Below are positions 1 through 10,745 of a stretch of 59,000 nucleotides of DNA, one piece after another. The translations under genes and the position numbers were made by a program. The stretch covers positions 17,431,001-17,490,000 of the forward strand of contig WPIO01000001.1 of the NCBI GenBank assembly GCA_009760855.2, in the 5' to 3' direction. The stretch comes from Cristatella mucedo. Lineage: Eukaryota > Bryozoa > Phylactolaemata > Cristatellidae. The notes below the pieces were generated by a model. It was given only the letters and a program-made list of their open reading frames with translations, was not told where the DNA came from and ran no database searches. Each line of letters begins with the position of its first letter. Position 1 is the first letter of the stretch.

Positions 1-988
1 ATTTGAAAATAGCTGCAGCTGTCGTTGGCAGGCACGATGACCGCCAGGCCCTTGACAGACGAGCTCACTTCTGAGCAAGCATCGTCTACGTACACGGCTT
101 GGTAGCTCGTGCTGGGTCCCGAGGTTTCTGGATTAGGCAACCAGTCGTACCGAGCGTCCAGCCGAGGAGCATAAACGGGAATAGGCGATACTTCAAAGAA
201 GCAAGTGGCAAACACTTTAGAGAAACAATAGTCGAGTCAGCAGTATTAGCGAGCACAAGCCAGACAAAGCGTAGAGCGGTAGTCGATTTTTGCAAACAAC
301 GCCGAGTATTCAACTCGGTGAACCAACCTTCATAATTTTCCACAACAATTTGAGAAAGGCCGCAGTTGTGATCTTGGCAAGTCCATTGTTTGAGCACAGC
401 TGGAATCCAGTTTCCCAGGGCGTAGTAGGGCGTCGTGACGAAATGAAGTCGGCTAATCAGATCGTCTGCAGCCGCCCGCTCGGCTTTGATTCGACTTAAC
501 AAGCGCGTCTGCATCCAAACTGACTGCTTGTAAGCAGAGTATGAATCTGGGGCTTTGGTAATAAATACGTAATGGGTTCTAGACGTGCTGTTTCGTACTA
601 CGGCATCTAGGGAGTCGTCCGAGGTCCACAGGCACACACAGAAGGCGGAATTTTGGTCATAAGCATGAATCAATATGGTGGAATTATAAAAGAGCGCACT
701 AGGGAACGATATAGTTCCGTTCAATGTTTTGAGACTAAAAGGCTGCGCCGCCATTCCCGGTAGGAATGTGAAGTCCATGGAATAGCCCTGTGAGGCTTCG
801 GCGTTCTCCCGGCCACCATCCCGAATGCCAAATTGTGAATCTCTGCCAGCGAAAAGATGAAGAGCTCTCGTGCGTGCGTTAAATTTTCCATCTTCAATTT
901 CTGTCCGACTTCCATACCCATAAACGGCTGCAAAGAGCGCTGTAGCGGCGATTGCCGCCAGGCGACCGGTAGCGATCGTGGCCGCCAT
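1..988 (-). CDS. Secreted protein gene, 5' part (exons 1-2, runs off left edge)
   Basis: I do not recognise this protein. The modelled CDS is exon 1 at 988-328 (220 codons plus one base) and exon 2 at 127-1, continuing beyond the window. The start ATG at 988 sits in a good context (GAAAGATGG). Residues 1-24 are alanine-rich and hydrophobic and look like a signal peptide. Exon 1 holds three N-glycosylation sequons (NGT, and NST twice) and paired cysteines (FCVCLW), which suggests a secretory-pathway protein. The donor is GAAG|GTTGGT after residue 220 and the acceptor is TCCAG|AA at 129-128. Both are phase 1, so the frame stays open to the edge of the window. Exon 2 encodes SSVKGLAVIVPANDSCSYF, whose pattern of a beta strand followed by a Cys loop resembles a protease-associated (PA) domain; that is an inference. 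The rest of the single-exon reading frame past 328 is intron read-through. Confidence is good that the gene is real and low on function. Confidence 0.6.
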
Positions 989-1834
<846 letters not shown>

Positions 1835-1935
1835 GATGGACACTAGAGGGTTTTCTATAGCCCAATGAATGCCTAAGCAGCTCGTGACACGCAGACAGTA
1901 GCAAACAGACTTCGTCGAACGAAAAAGAAAAAGTA
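1835..1935 (-). mobile_element. LINE family B 3' fragment
   Basis: The reverse complement matches the 3' untranslated region of family B seen at 10390-10745 and 30235-30964 (CTCTTTCTTT...GAAGTCTGTT...CTATAGAAAAC...). It is short and decayed, with no coding part left. Confidence 0.6.
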
Positions 1936-1969
1936 AGAAACACTTTAATTTTTCCTCTTGCAGGATATT

Positions 1970-2750
1970 GAATCCGCTTGATTTAGGCCTCGCTGCCGCT
2001 TATGCACTTTATTGAATGGCCACCGAGAGGCGCACTCGTTAGCACACGGAGCGAGCGTCCCTCTGCCGCCCGCTCTGTGCACCTCGCGCGTCTCGCATTC
2101 TGCCACCGCTGCCGCCACCACCGGCAACCGATTGCCTGCTGACCAGCGTCGATCGCCGCGCTGCCACCGAGCACAGCTGGCGTTTGGCTCGATCGGTGCC
2201 GAGCGCCTCGAAGTCCGACAGCTATGGTGGATAGAGAATGTCCTGCTGCTGGTGCGGAACCTACAACCTGCAGCCTGTTTACGAACACCTTACCCCTGGG
2301 CTAAAAACGCAGTACAGCTTAACTCTTCTCAAGCACTTACCAACTTCAGCCACGGAGTATAACTAAGAAGCTTCCCGAGAGCCTATAGTTTACCATGAAG
2401 TGCAACATTTCCACAAGTGGGTAATCAGCTTTACGGGCTACTAAGTTAACATTCTTTTCATGAGCACAGCTTCTCATTCAAGATTCACCACGAAGTGCAC
2501 TGTGGATCACGAGCGTCGCGCTCGAGCGCCCACCGCCAAGCAGCGGGCTGGGCAGCGACGGACTATTTCTTACTTCCCTAACTAAAGCCACGATCTTTTT
2601 GCCACGATAACTCTGGGATCGGAGCGAGTAGGAAGCACGACTTGGAGAATACTGACGGTGTCAACTTCCTACTAGCAGGAAGACAGACATACGTAGGGCC
2701 GAAGCAAAACTCACCGCGTAAATGCCGCGTAATTGTCTACACCGGGGTAG
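1970..2750. other. GC-rich patch and flank; no supported gene
   Basis: About 1980-2230 is CpG-rich and open in several frames on both strands, but the translations are low in information (Ala/Arg/Pro/Ser) and match nothing I know. It could be an exon or promoter of an unseen transcript. From 2230 to 2750 I see nothing specific. Confidence 0.3.
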
Positions 2751-2755
2751 GACGA

Positions 2756-3660
2756 TTATATAATAATAATAATAATTCAATTGATAAAGCACCCTCAGAG
2801 AACTCAATCTCTTTCTATGTGCTTTACATTTGCTGCAAGGGGAAATGCAATTGAATGGTGAGTAATATAATGCTTGATAAACAACATGAATAACATGGTT
2901 AGGGGTGACATGCACAAAGTCAGCATGCATATGTGGTTAGTGGAAGCATGCACAGTGTCAGCACGCATAAGCACACCAAGGACGAATCACAGGGACCCAC
3001 TAAATGCTGTCCTAAATAGGTGTGTTTTTAAGTTTTTTTTTAAATGTGGTCAGGTCAGGGGATGTTCTGACGCAAGTCGGGACCAAGTTCCAGGCTTTGG
3101 GAGCATACGAACTAAATGAACGTTCTCCAAGGGATTTGAGGTTTGTACGACGTATTGGTAAACTGGTGGATTCCGAAAAGCGAGTGGTACGATGCTTGGC
3201 CTGGTGGGGGAGCAGATCTGAGAGATATGCTGGAGCCAAAGAATGAAGTGACCTAAAAGTGAGCGAAAAAACCTTGAAGTCGATCCGTTGCTTGACTGGT
3301 AGCCAGTGCAGGTCGGCGAGAAATGGTGTGATGTGGCCACTGCTACGCTCACGACAGATAAGCATAGCTGTGGAGTTTTGCACCAGCTGTAGTCGCCTGA
3401 TTGCACATGCCGATATGCCAGCAAGCAGTGAGTTACAGAAGTCATGACGGGATGTCACGAATGCATGGACCAACTTAGACGTGGTATCCTTACCTAAACA
3501 AGCCCGAATTTTAGCAATGTTATGTGGCTGAAAGTAGGCAGATTTGACGGTGGAGCTGATGTGGTCGTCTAATGAAAGGTCACTTTGGAATATGACACCT
3601 AGATTTCGAGCTGATTCAACAGGAGATATGCTGGCAGAGCCGATGTTGAGGGTCTTATAG
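2756..3660 (-). mobile_element. LINE family A, 5'-truncated copy (reverse transcriptase C-terminus plus 3' UTR)
   Basis: An L2/CR1-like non-LTR retrotransposon fragment, the longest family A copy in the window. The open frame at 3473-3012 encodes the end of the reverse transcriptase protein, with the usual string of motifs: SRHDFCNSLLAG, RRLQLVQNS, HITPFLADLHWLPVKQRI, LHSLAPAYLSDLLP and GERSFSSYAPKAWN. Downstream comes the 3' UTR, the terminal stem-loop (AAAGCAC...GTGCTTT) and a short (ATT)n tail ending at about 2756. The 5' end is lost near 3660, as is typical of incomplete target-primed reverse transcription. It is not expected to be mobile. Confidence 0.88.
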
Positions 3661-3739
3661 TACTTGCATAGTCTAGTATATGCAGCGGATGTACCCGTTG
3701 ATGAGTGGGTCGGCTGCTCGCGCGAAACGCGAGCAAGAT

Positions 3740-4183
3740 GGATGTACCTAGCTGAACTGCTGCATCAGTTTCAGCCTGTTCGCGCCCTCAGGTCATGTGT
3801 GGACAATAAATTAGCTGTCCCTTTCCTCCGCTTAAAGACAATTGGCGACAGAAGCTTTAGCTCTGCAGGTCCTAGACTGTGGAACTCGCTTCCACAATTC
3901 TTACGCAACGACATCTACTCTCCAACTGCTATGGCACATCTTTTTCAGCGGTCCTGAACTGCTATTTCTATGCTACTCACTACCTCAACTGCTCTCCTGA
4001 CTCTGCTATGCTTCCCACTTTCTCTTTGTTGCGTGAGACGAAGTCTGTTGGCTGCCGAATGCGTACCGAAAGCCGCTTAGGCTGTGAGTGCGCTATACAA
4101 AACTCTCCTGCGTAACACCCACAGGGTCTTTATGACTTTGTGGAGTTACTGACGGAGATACATTACATTACATTACATTACAT
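3740..4183 (+). mobile_element. LINE family B, 5'-truncated copy with (ACATT)n tail
   Basis: A second LINE lineage. The frame starting near 3740 reads LAELLHQFQPVRALRSC, then KTIGDRSFSSAGPRLWNSLP, the conserved C-terminal end of CR1/L2-type reverse transcriptase proteins, and stops at 3957. About 200 bases of 3' UTR follow, then a pentanucleotide tail (ACATT)n at 4160-4183. Other copies are at 1835, 5925, 10390, 30235, 31905 and probably 36960. It lacks the stem-loop that ends family A. Confidence 0.82.
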
Positions 4184-4529
4184 GTAGCAAAGGAATCTAG
4201 AGAACCAATGCGAGAAAGCCTGCATTGTCACGCGATTTTTGGGAGTTCGTGGCAAGCCATGTGAGAGGTGGGCAGGACTTGGGTCTTTGCATCCAGCCCC
4301 CCCCCCCGATTAGCTGGGGTTGCCAATGATTGATAACTGGCTTAGCACATAGCCAGTACGAGCATAATAATAACAGCCACAAAAATAACAATCAGCCTAG
4401 GCGAGGCCAGGGAAAGTCCGGCCTGTTTTAATAGGCCTCGCTGGCTCGTTGATATTGGCAGGTACGCGATCGTTAGGGGGGGATACGTGAACAGAACTAC
4501 GGGGAGCGTGAGCTGCGACAGCTCGACTA

Positions 4530-5215
4530 CCAGCCTGGCTGACAGTCTCTGCTGCACTAATAACCTGATCGTCTGCAGCTGGTGCAAAAATTCAGCATCT
4601 CGGCTGGTAGTCAATGTCGTTGCTGCCACAACACACCACTTCTGTTTGAGCCTCACTCGCTCCTAGTCAAGCATCGAATCAATTTCAAAATCCTATAAAA
4701 TCTGACTTTCATGTCCCTGAACTCGCTTGGACGAGCCAACCTATCCGACCTCCTTGCTCCTTCTCGGTGCTCTTGCACAATCCGCTCCTCAGCATTTAGT
4801 GGTCTCACCGTCCCTCAAACTAAGTTGATCACTGTTGGTGATCGGGCCCTCAGCTTAGCCCTTAGCTCCCAGGGTATGGAACTAGCTTCCAGCTACGGTC
4901 ACTACCTGCAATTACCTAGGATCGCTCAAGCCTCGGCTACAAACTGATCAGACCCGGTCAGATTTTTCTTAGCGTCGGTGAGCTTGTCTTTTTTTGCTCC
5001 CGTGTGCTTTGCGTGCTTACCTATGCACGATGTCGTGCATTTTACTGGTCAAAGTTTCTACTAGCCTGTGGCCCTGACTATCTTCGTGTTTTCTTTTGAA
5101 CGAATGTCTTAGCGGGATACCACACCGTTCAGTAACCGTTGATAATTGACTCTCTTGCGGCAAGTTGTGGAACTCTCGATAAGAGATTTAGTTCTCTTAA
5201 AGTACTATAAAAAAG
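4530..5215 (+). mobile_element. Divergent LINE copy, L2/CR1-like
   Basis: Old, frame-broken copy. Recognisable pieces are LQLVQNSASRLV-like sequence near 4580, ANLSDLLAPSRCSCTIRSSA at 4740-4800 and KLITVGDRALSLA at 4820-4860. The 3' end has a family-A-like hairpin segment (GATAAGAGATTTAGTTCTCT) at about 5178-5197. It seems a different subfamily from the 2756-3660 copy. Confidence 0.65.
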
Positions 5216-5924
5216 ACCCTAACACTATTAGATTCAGTGTTCATCACTAACAACTGCAAGCTGGAGGGCTACCAAGCACCTAGATGCAGACCGAGCTTCT
5301 TTAGAAATCCACAGAACTGTTGATTATGGAATAAGATTCGTGGGTTCGAGATATTCATGTATAATTCCTCGCGGTGGACATTCCGCAGCGGAGAAGGGTA
5401 AAAAGAGAAAGGCATTTGATCTCTAACAAGACACCATTTCCCTACCGCTTCCCTGAGTGCAATTTTCAATAAAACGGGAGAGCATTTGTTCGACAGATTG
5501 GGGATTTATTTTCCTGCATAAGTCTATGGACAAGGCCAACTGCTTGTCGCGTTGACTAGAGGAGAAAAACACGTTCGTCTCCCAAGTCCGTAAGAAAAAC
5601 ACACCATAACATGGATTATTGTGTGCTGTGTAAGAATAGATTTTTCAAAAGAATTGCATAGACGAATTAATGCTATAACCAATTTAAAATATCTGACGAA
5701 ACCCGACTACAGAGATAAAGGTCTGCATGGATAGTTCTGTGACGCACTGAGGGAATAAAAATGTCGGAGCACGAGGAACTGTGGACGTCTTTAAGTCTGA
5801 CTGAGGCATCACAGATTCTCAAGTCGGGCCTATGAAAAATAGTTCCCCGATGCCATATCGAAAATGCCTTAAAGCTGAGTTTAATTACGGATAATCCAGC
5901 AGTCGTTTCATGGATGACACGGAC

Positions 5925-6060
5925 TGAAAGTGAAGGGCTGCCAGAGCAGTCGTAATGTATCTCAGTCTGCAATTCCACAAGGACTAAGCGGGTGTTACGC
6001 AGGAAAGTTTTCTATAGCCACTCAAAGGGCTTTCGGTACCCATGCGGTGGCCCGACAGAC
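5925..6060 (-). mobile_element. LINE family B 3' UTR fragment
   Basis: It shares with the 10390 and 30235 copies the ordered blocks CCACAAGGACTAAG, GGGTGTTACGC, GTTTTCTATAGCC and CTTTCGGTACCCATGCGGT. No coding part remains. Confidence 0.65.
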
Positions 6061-6119
6061 TTTATCATCACGGGGGGGGGGCCTCACGAGAATAAGAACA
6101 AATATAATTCGCTGATATG

Positions 6120-6230
6120 GCATCATAAGAGAACATGATCTCTATCCAGGCCCACATCCACGTGCCGAAGGACTGGAGCCCACGACCTTGGTCGTTAAAG
6201 GCCACCTCTGTGCCAAACAAGGGCAGCAGT
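6120..6230 (-). mobile_element. tRNA-derived SINE-like fragment
   Basis: On the minus strand it reads ...AAGGTCGTGGGCTCCAGTCC..., which resembles a tRNA B box with preceding sequence, but it cannot fold as an intact tRNA. A decayed SINE head is the likely source. Confidence 0.4.
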
Positions 6231-7468
6231 CGGAGGCACTAGCTGCTGCCAACGACTGTGGTTCAGCTACAGAAACCCAGACCCTTAATAAGTTATGTTG
6301 CATAACGAAATACGAAAGTAAACTGATTCTTTTGTGGACCCATTTCGCAAGTCATCCTTAACGTATTAGACCGGGGCGAATCCTGCAGGATCCCGAGCTG
6401 AGAAGGTGTGGAGTGGGATACTCCCCGAACTTTGGGGTGAGCAAGGCATGGTTGCAGATGCTAGACACAATGCATGACAGCTTGGAAGCAATCGGCAGCT
6501 CAGGTCTCCCGAAGTGCCCCACAGCAAAGCGATCACTAGTCAGCTGGAAGTTACACTGGTAGAACACATGCCAAGAATAGCTACTGCAGACGCTCGGTTA
6601 GCATAGTGATGGCAGGTCAAGGCAATACAAGTGACCGACTATGGGGGTGGGAGTTTGGACCCTAATATGAACTGACACACAGGTGCAAAACGTTCATGGT
6701 CACTGCAGCTGAACAGCAGGCAGCTGCCGATAAAAGCAGCAGGCCTAGCAGATCCTTTTGACCTGCTCTAGAGAGCTGCCTACTACAGCGCTAAAACAAC
6801 CTCATAATTTGATATATGTTGTGCACATTATTAAGTATTAGAAAGTTCTGCAAAATACGGAGCTGCTGTTATTCACCGTACTCCATCGATCAATGATAAC
6901 AAAAAAGCAAAAGAATGAGCCGATGGACCAATCAAATAATAAATTCACTTGGATATCGAGGCAAAAAAGTTGGGCAGTGGTATTCAAAAGGAAAGCACTT
7001 CGTCAAAACAACCAAACCTGCCAAAAGGCTTTACTGCAAATCTTCCTAAAACTGTAACTCAATAAATAACAATCAGTAACAACGACACGAGATATAAGCA
7101 TTATGCATAATTGCCATAACGACCATAGCATATGGCATGTGGCTGCAATAAATGCGCCAGTCTACGCACCCTAAGACTCTCCTAAATAAGCAAAAAACAA
7201 ACAGTTGAGCCGTAGTAGATACTACAGTGAAACTGGAGCAGGTCAGGAAAGGACGGGGAGCAGGTCAGGGGAGTCAGTAGGAAGCTTAGATCGGTGAGCG
7301 GCTAGCCGTCCAAACTGCTGCGCTTGCGCGGGTGAACCTAGAAAGCATTGCGAACTCCTGAGCTTGTCGATTGCCGCGTTTTCTCTTCCGCCGGCAGAGG
7401 CGAGAGCTACCGAGGCAGGGTGCCGCGAGAACAAACGCCAACGGCCGAGTCTGAACTGCTGCGGTTGC

Positions 7469-9980
7469 TCAGGCCGACAGCTCTTCTTCGTAGAACTGCG
7501 TAGCCATTATGTCGCCGGTGGCAACCGTCTGGCAAGCGACGTCCTGCGTGGCGCGCCCGTCGGCAGCCGAAGTCGGTCGGCTGCAAGGCGGCGGCGGCTT
7601 GCAATCTCCTCCGCCGGCCGCCGCGCCACCGACGAGCAGATAGCTGGGCACGACATTGGCGGGAATGCCGTCGAGCTGCGACGACTTCTGCATGAACCGT
7701 ATCTCAGGCACCATGCTGAGCGACGGTATGGCGCCATCGCCGGCTGCTTCTTCGCCGCTTCCGCTGCAGCGCACGGTCCACACCGGCACGATGCCGGCGC
7801 CGCTGGTGGCCGCGTCCGAATAGGCGTACGGCTCGTAGGCCGGGTCGTCGTCACTGCCGCCGTTGTTGTCGCCGCCGCTGCCCGCAGCGATGCTCGCGGC
7901 AGACACTGTGCCAGAGCCAGCGCTTCCGACGGCCGTCGGCGTCGCTTCGCCACCGCTTCCTCCTCCTCCTCCGCCGCAGCAGCAGCACGCGGTCGGAGGC
8001 AGCACTCGCTTCACTTCGTCGTCGATGGCGCTCTGGCTGACGGCGCCCACCGACGAGGTGAACGTGGCGTCGGTGCCGTACATGCTGCGTATGTCGCGTC
8101 CGTCTCGCCACACGTGCGTCGCCCGCCAGCGGGCGCGGCTGCCGCGCGCGGCGCGCACGGCGTTGAAGCGCAGCACCTCGCCGACCTTGAAGTGGCGGCT
8201 CAGATCGTCGTAGCCGTCGGGCAGGATGGAGCGGTCGAAGAAGACGTGCTCGTGCTTGCCGAGGTCGATGATGCCCCAGAGCTTCGCCAGATGATAGATC
8301 GGTCCCCGGTGGTTGTTGTACGTCCTGCGGGCCGGCGTGGCAGCCACCGCCGACGGCGTGGTAGGAGTGACCGGTACGCTGCCCGCGCCGGCTGCTTTGT
8401 CCGCAGAGGCTGGCCCCACGGTGGCTGCTGCAGGCGAGCTCGGCTTGTCGGCGTCGAATGAGCCACTTCGCTCCTGCTGCTGCTGCTGCTGCACCTGCTG
8501 CTGCAGCAGCAGGGACGGCCGGCTGCCCGCCATGATGACGTTGAGGCGCGTCTTTTTCATGGCGACCGCGTCGCCGTCGAGCGTGAATATGTTGGGGTAC
8601 TTGCTGACGAACTCCTCGAGCTTGTCCCGGCTGTCGCCGATAATGTTCTTCACGGCGTCCGGGCCCGAGGCGGAGATCTCGGCCATTATCGCGGCCAGCC
8701 GGGTCGACACGTCGGTTCGCTCGACGACGTCCTTGATGAATTTCATCGTCTTGTACTCGCTGGCCGTCATCGTGATAGGCGACGGCTTGACGACCTTGCT
8801 CTCCTTGATTGCCACTTTGGACTTGTCCTCGACGTCGTCGGCTGGAAGGCTGCTGCCGCCGCTGCCCGAGCCGTTGACCGGTAAGCTTCCTCCGTTGACG
8901 CTCTCGCCGATGCCACCGCTGCCGGCTGCATCCGCTCGGCCGATGCTGGGCAGGCGGACGTAGTTCGTCTCGTGGTCGAGGCAAAAAACGTCCGGATGCT
9001 TGAGCAGGAACCTGAGGAAACTGTTCTGCGGGCCGACGCAAAGCCGGACCTCGGCCGAGGCCTGGGACAGGTGGCCGGCCAGACTCTTCACGGGCAGGAT
9101 GCCGCCTTTCTTGCTCAGCTTGTCTCGAAAGAAGCGCACGGCGCTCAGCTCCATCGCCGCGTCCGGTGGCCCGTTCCCGGCGGGCACCGGGTCGGACTGC
9201 TGCTGCTCCTGCTGCATGGGCTCCACGCTTACCGAAGGGATCATGATGCCGTGATTGTTGATGGAGACAGAGTTTCCTACACGGTACAGAGAGGCAGTAG
9301 TACGACACAGGCGATTCAACGGCTCGACTGGAGCCGCCATCCCTCATCATAAAACCTACTGACCGAGGGCTCCTAGAGTCCATGCTGCTAGGACAAGGAG
9401 AGCGCTGAGAGGGCGAGTGATTCGACGCTGCGTCGTCGACTGACGTCATCACTTGCCTCGACTCTTGCCACGCCAACCGTCTAGCGTTTATAGAAGCTGA
9501 TATTTTATGGCACTACTATGCAAACCAGGCTAACTAGGAAGCCAGGATCGAGTCGAGGCAGCCACGCTTTGCCCGGCAAAGCAGCTCAGACTGCGGGAAT
9601 CCGACGGAGCGGGCGATCGCCCGCTCCGTCGGATGTACTTTGGCCTGTCGGTCTGTAGCATGGCGTGCACACGTACAGCGGGCGATCGCCCGCTGTACGT
9701 GTGCACGCCATGCTACAGACCGACAGGCCAAAAGATCGACAAGGCCATATAGGAGGCAATCCATCGGTGGTGGCTTACCGTCGAGAGCGAACAGCGACGG
9801 ATACTTGGCGAGGAACTTTCGCAGCCCGTCCTCGTTGCTGCCAGCAGCCTGGCGCATCTCGGCCGTAAAGGAGCGGCTTGCAAAGCGACCGGCGAGCTGA
9901 GCGACCGTCAGAGGGCCGCTGCTGTTCATCAGCACCTCGATGAAATACAGCATGGCTTCGTGACCGGCTTTGTCCGACAT
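7469..9980 (-). CDS. Egalitarian-like N-terminal repeat protein (2 exons)
   Basis: Exon 1 is 9980-9779 and exon 2 is 9276-7469, with the stop at 7471-7469; the spliced product is 669 residues. The donor is CGACG|GTAAGC and the acceptor is CCGTGTAG|GA, both phase 1, giving FALDG-NSVSINNHG across the junction. The protein has three diverged copies of a domain of about 60 residues ending in a conserved FL-KYP-F-LDG motif: residues ~9-75 (FIEVLMNSSGPLTVAQLAGR), ~113-175 (FFRDKLSKKGG...FLLKHPDVFCLD) and ~239-311 (FVSKYPNIFTLDGD). A fourth block at ~386-466 contains GPIYHLAKLWGIIDLGKHEH. From memory, this domain plan matches the N-terminal half of Egalitarian, the BicD-binding mRNA-transport factor. 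The rest is low-complexity Gly/Ala/Ser. The DEDD exonuclease domain of Egl and EXD1 is not seen here or downstream, so this may be a paralogue rather than Egl itself. The ATG at 9980 is chosen because the first repeat begins right after it. Confidence 0.68.
9599..9732. repeat. Two perfect palindromes sharing a 16-bp core
   Basis: 9599-9634 is a perfect 36-bp palindrome and 9639-9732 a perfect 94-bp palindrome (47-bp arms, no spacer). Both centre on the same 16-mer, GCGGGCGATCGCCCGC, at 9609-9624 and 9678-9693. It lies in the intron of the Egalitarian-like gene, 46 bases past the exon 1 donor. Flipping 9625-9677 would turn the structure into a simple tandem duplication with a 69-bp period. It could be real DNA or an assembly or template-switch artefact. 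Confidence 0.97.
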
Positions 9981-10084
9981 GGCTGGCTTGAGAGATCTGG
10001 CTGCTCGGAGCTCCTGCCACCAAGCGGTGAGCTTGATGCGCTGAGACCTGAAGCGAGACAGCGGAACGAACGAGCTAAGCGACT

Positions 10085-10155
10085 GCCTACCTTCTCCTCC
10101 CCCCCACACACACACCCCCCCAAGCAGCGGCAGCAGCAGCAGCAGCAGGGGCTGC
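10085..10155. repeat. Poly-C/(CA)/(CAG) low-complexity run
   Basis: Consecutive short runs of C, CA and CAG, upstream of the Egalitarian-like gene on its 5' side. Confidence 0.85.
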
Positions 10156-10389
10156 TGCGAGCTTTCGGGTAGCGCGCCGACTACAAGCACGATAGAGGAA
10201 AGTGGTGCCGACCAAAGAAAGGGCACATTGGAGGGGAAATATTCTACTTACTCGAGTAACAGCCACCGGCTAGGCAAAGCCAAGAGATGCGATGCGATCG
10301 AACCGATTCAAGTTGCACGCCTCACAATGCCCTACACCACGGTTGCCAGATACAGGATATTACGACGCTGGTCACACGATTTCTCTTCG

Positions 10390-10745
10390 CCTTTAACTCC
10401 ACAAGACCACAAGGACTAAGAGGGTGTCACGTTGGAGAGTTTTCTATGGCGCCCTCGAATGCCTTTTTGCGGCTTTCGGTGCTCACGATAGTTTTCTATA
10501 GCGCAGTCAAAGCCTGAGCGGCTGCCGGTGCGCATTCGGTAGCCAACAGACTTCATTTCACGCAGCAAAGAGAAAGTGAGTAGCACAGCTGAGTCAGGAG
10601 GGCAGTCGAGGAAGTGAGCAGCATGGAAGTAGCAGCTCAGGACGGCAAGAAAGGATGCAGCACGGTTGGCAGCACCAAAGCCGTTGTTTCGCAAAAAACT
10701 ATGTGAGTTCCACAACCTGAGACACACAGAGTACAAGCTTGCAGC
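10390..10745 (-). mobile_element. LINE family B 3' fragment
   Basis: Minus-strand translation includes LRLWNSHSFLRNNGFGAANR, a remnant of the RLWNSLPQFLRN motif, followed by the family B 3' UTR (Cys/Phe-rich read-through). The 3' blocks CCACAAGGACTAAG and AGTTTTCTATGGCG match the other copies. Confidence 0.72.

Larger units (their letters stand above)
5216..7468. other. Repeat-derived intergenic stretch downstream of the Egalitarian-like gene
   Basis: No gene is supported. It includes a family B tail (5925-6060) and a tRNA-related fragment (6120-6230), entered separately. From 6230 to 7200 it is AT-rich and featureless. The part nearest 7468 should contain the 3' UTR of the minus-strand gene. 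I could not assign a poly(A) signal. Confidence 0.4.

Noticed and set aside
7470-9476. Several long plus- and minus-strand frames overlapping the Egalitarian-like exon 2
   Set aside because: They are shadow frames caused by high GC. Only the minus frame ending at 7469 shows the repeated domain and a phase-matched splice to exon 1.
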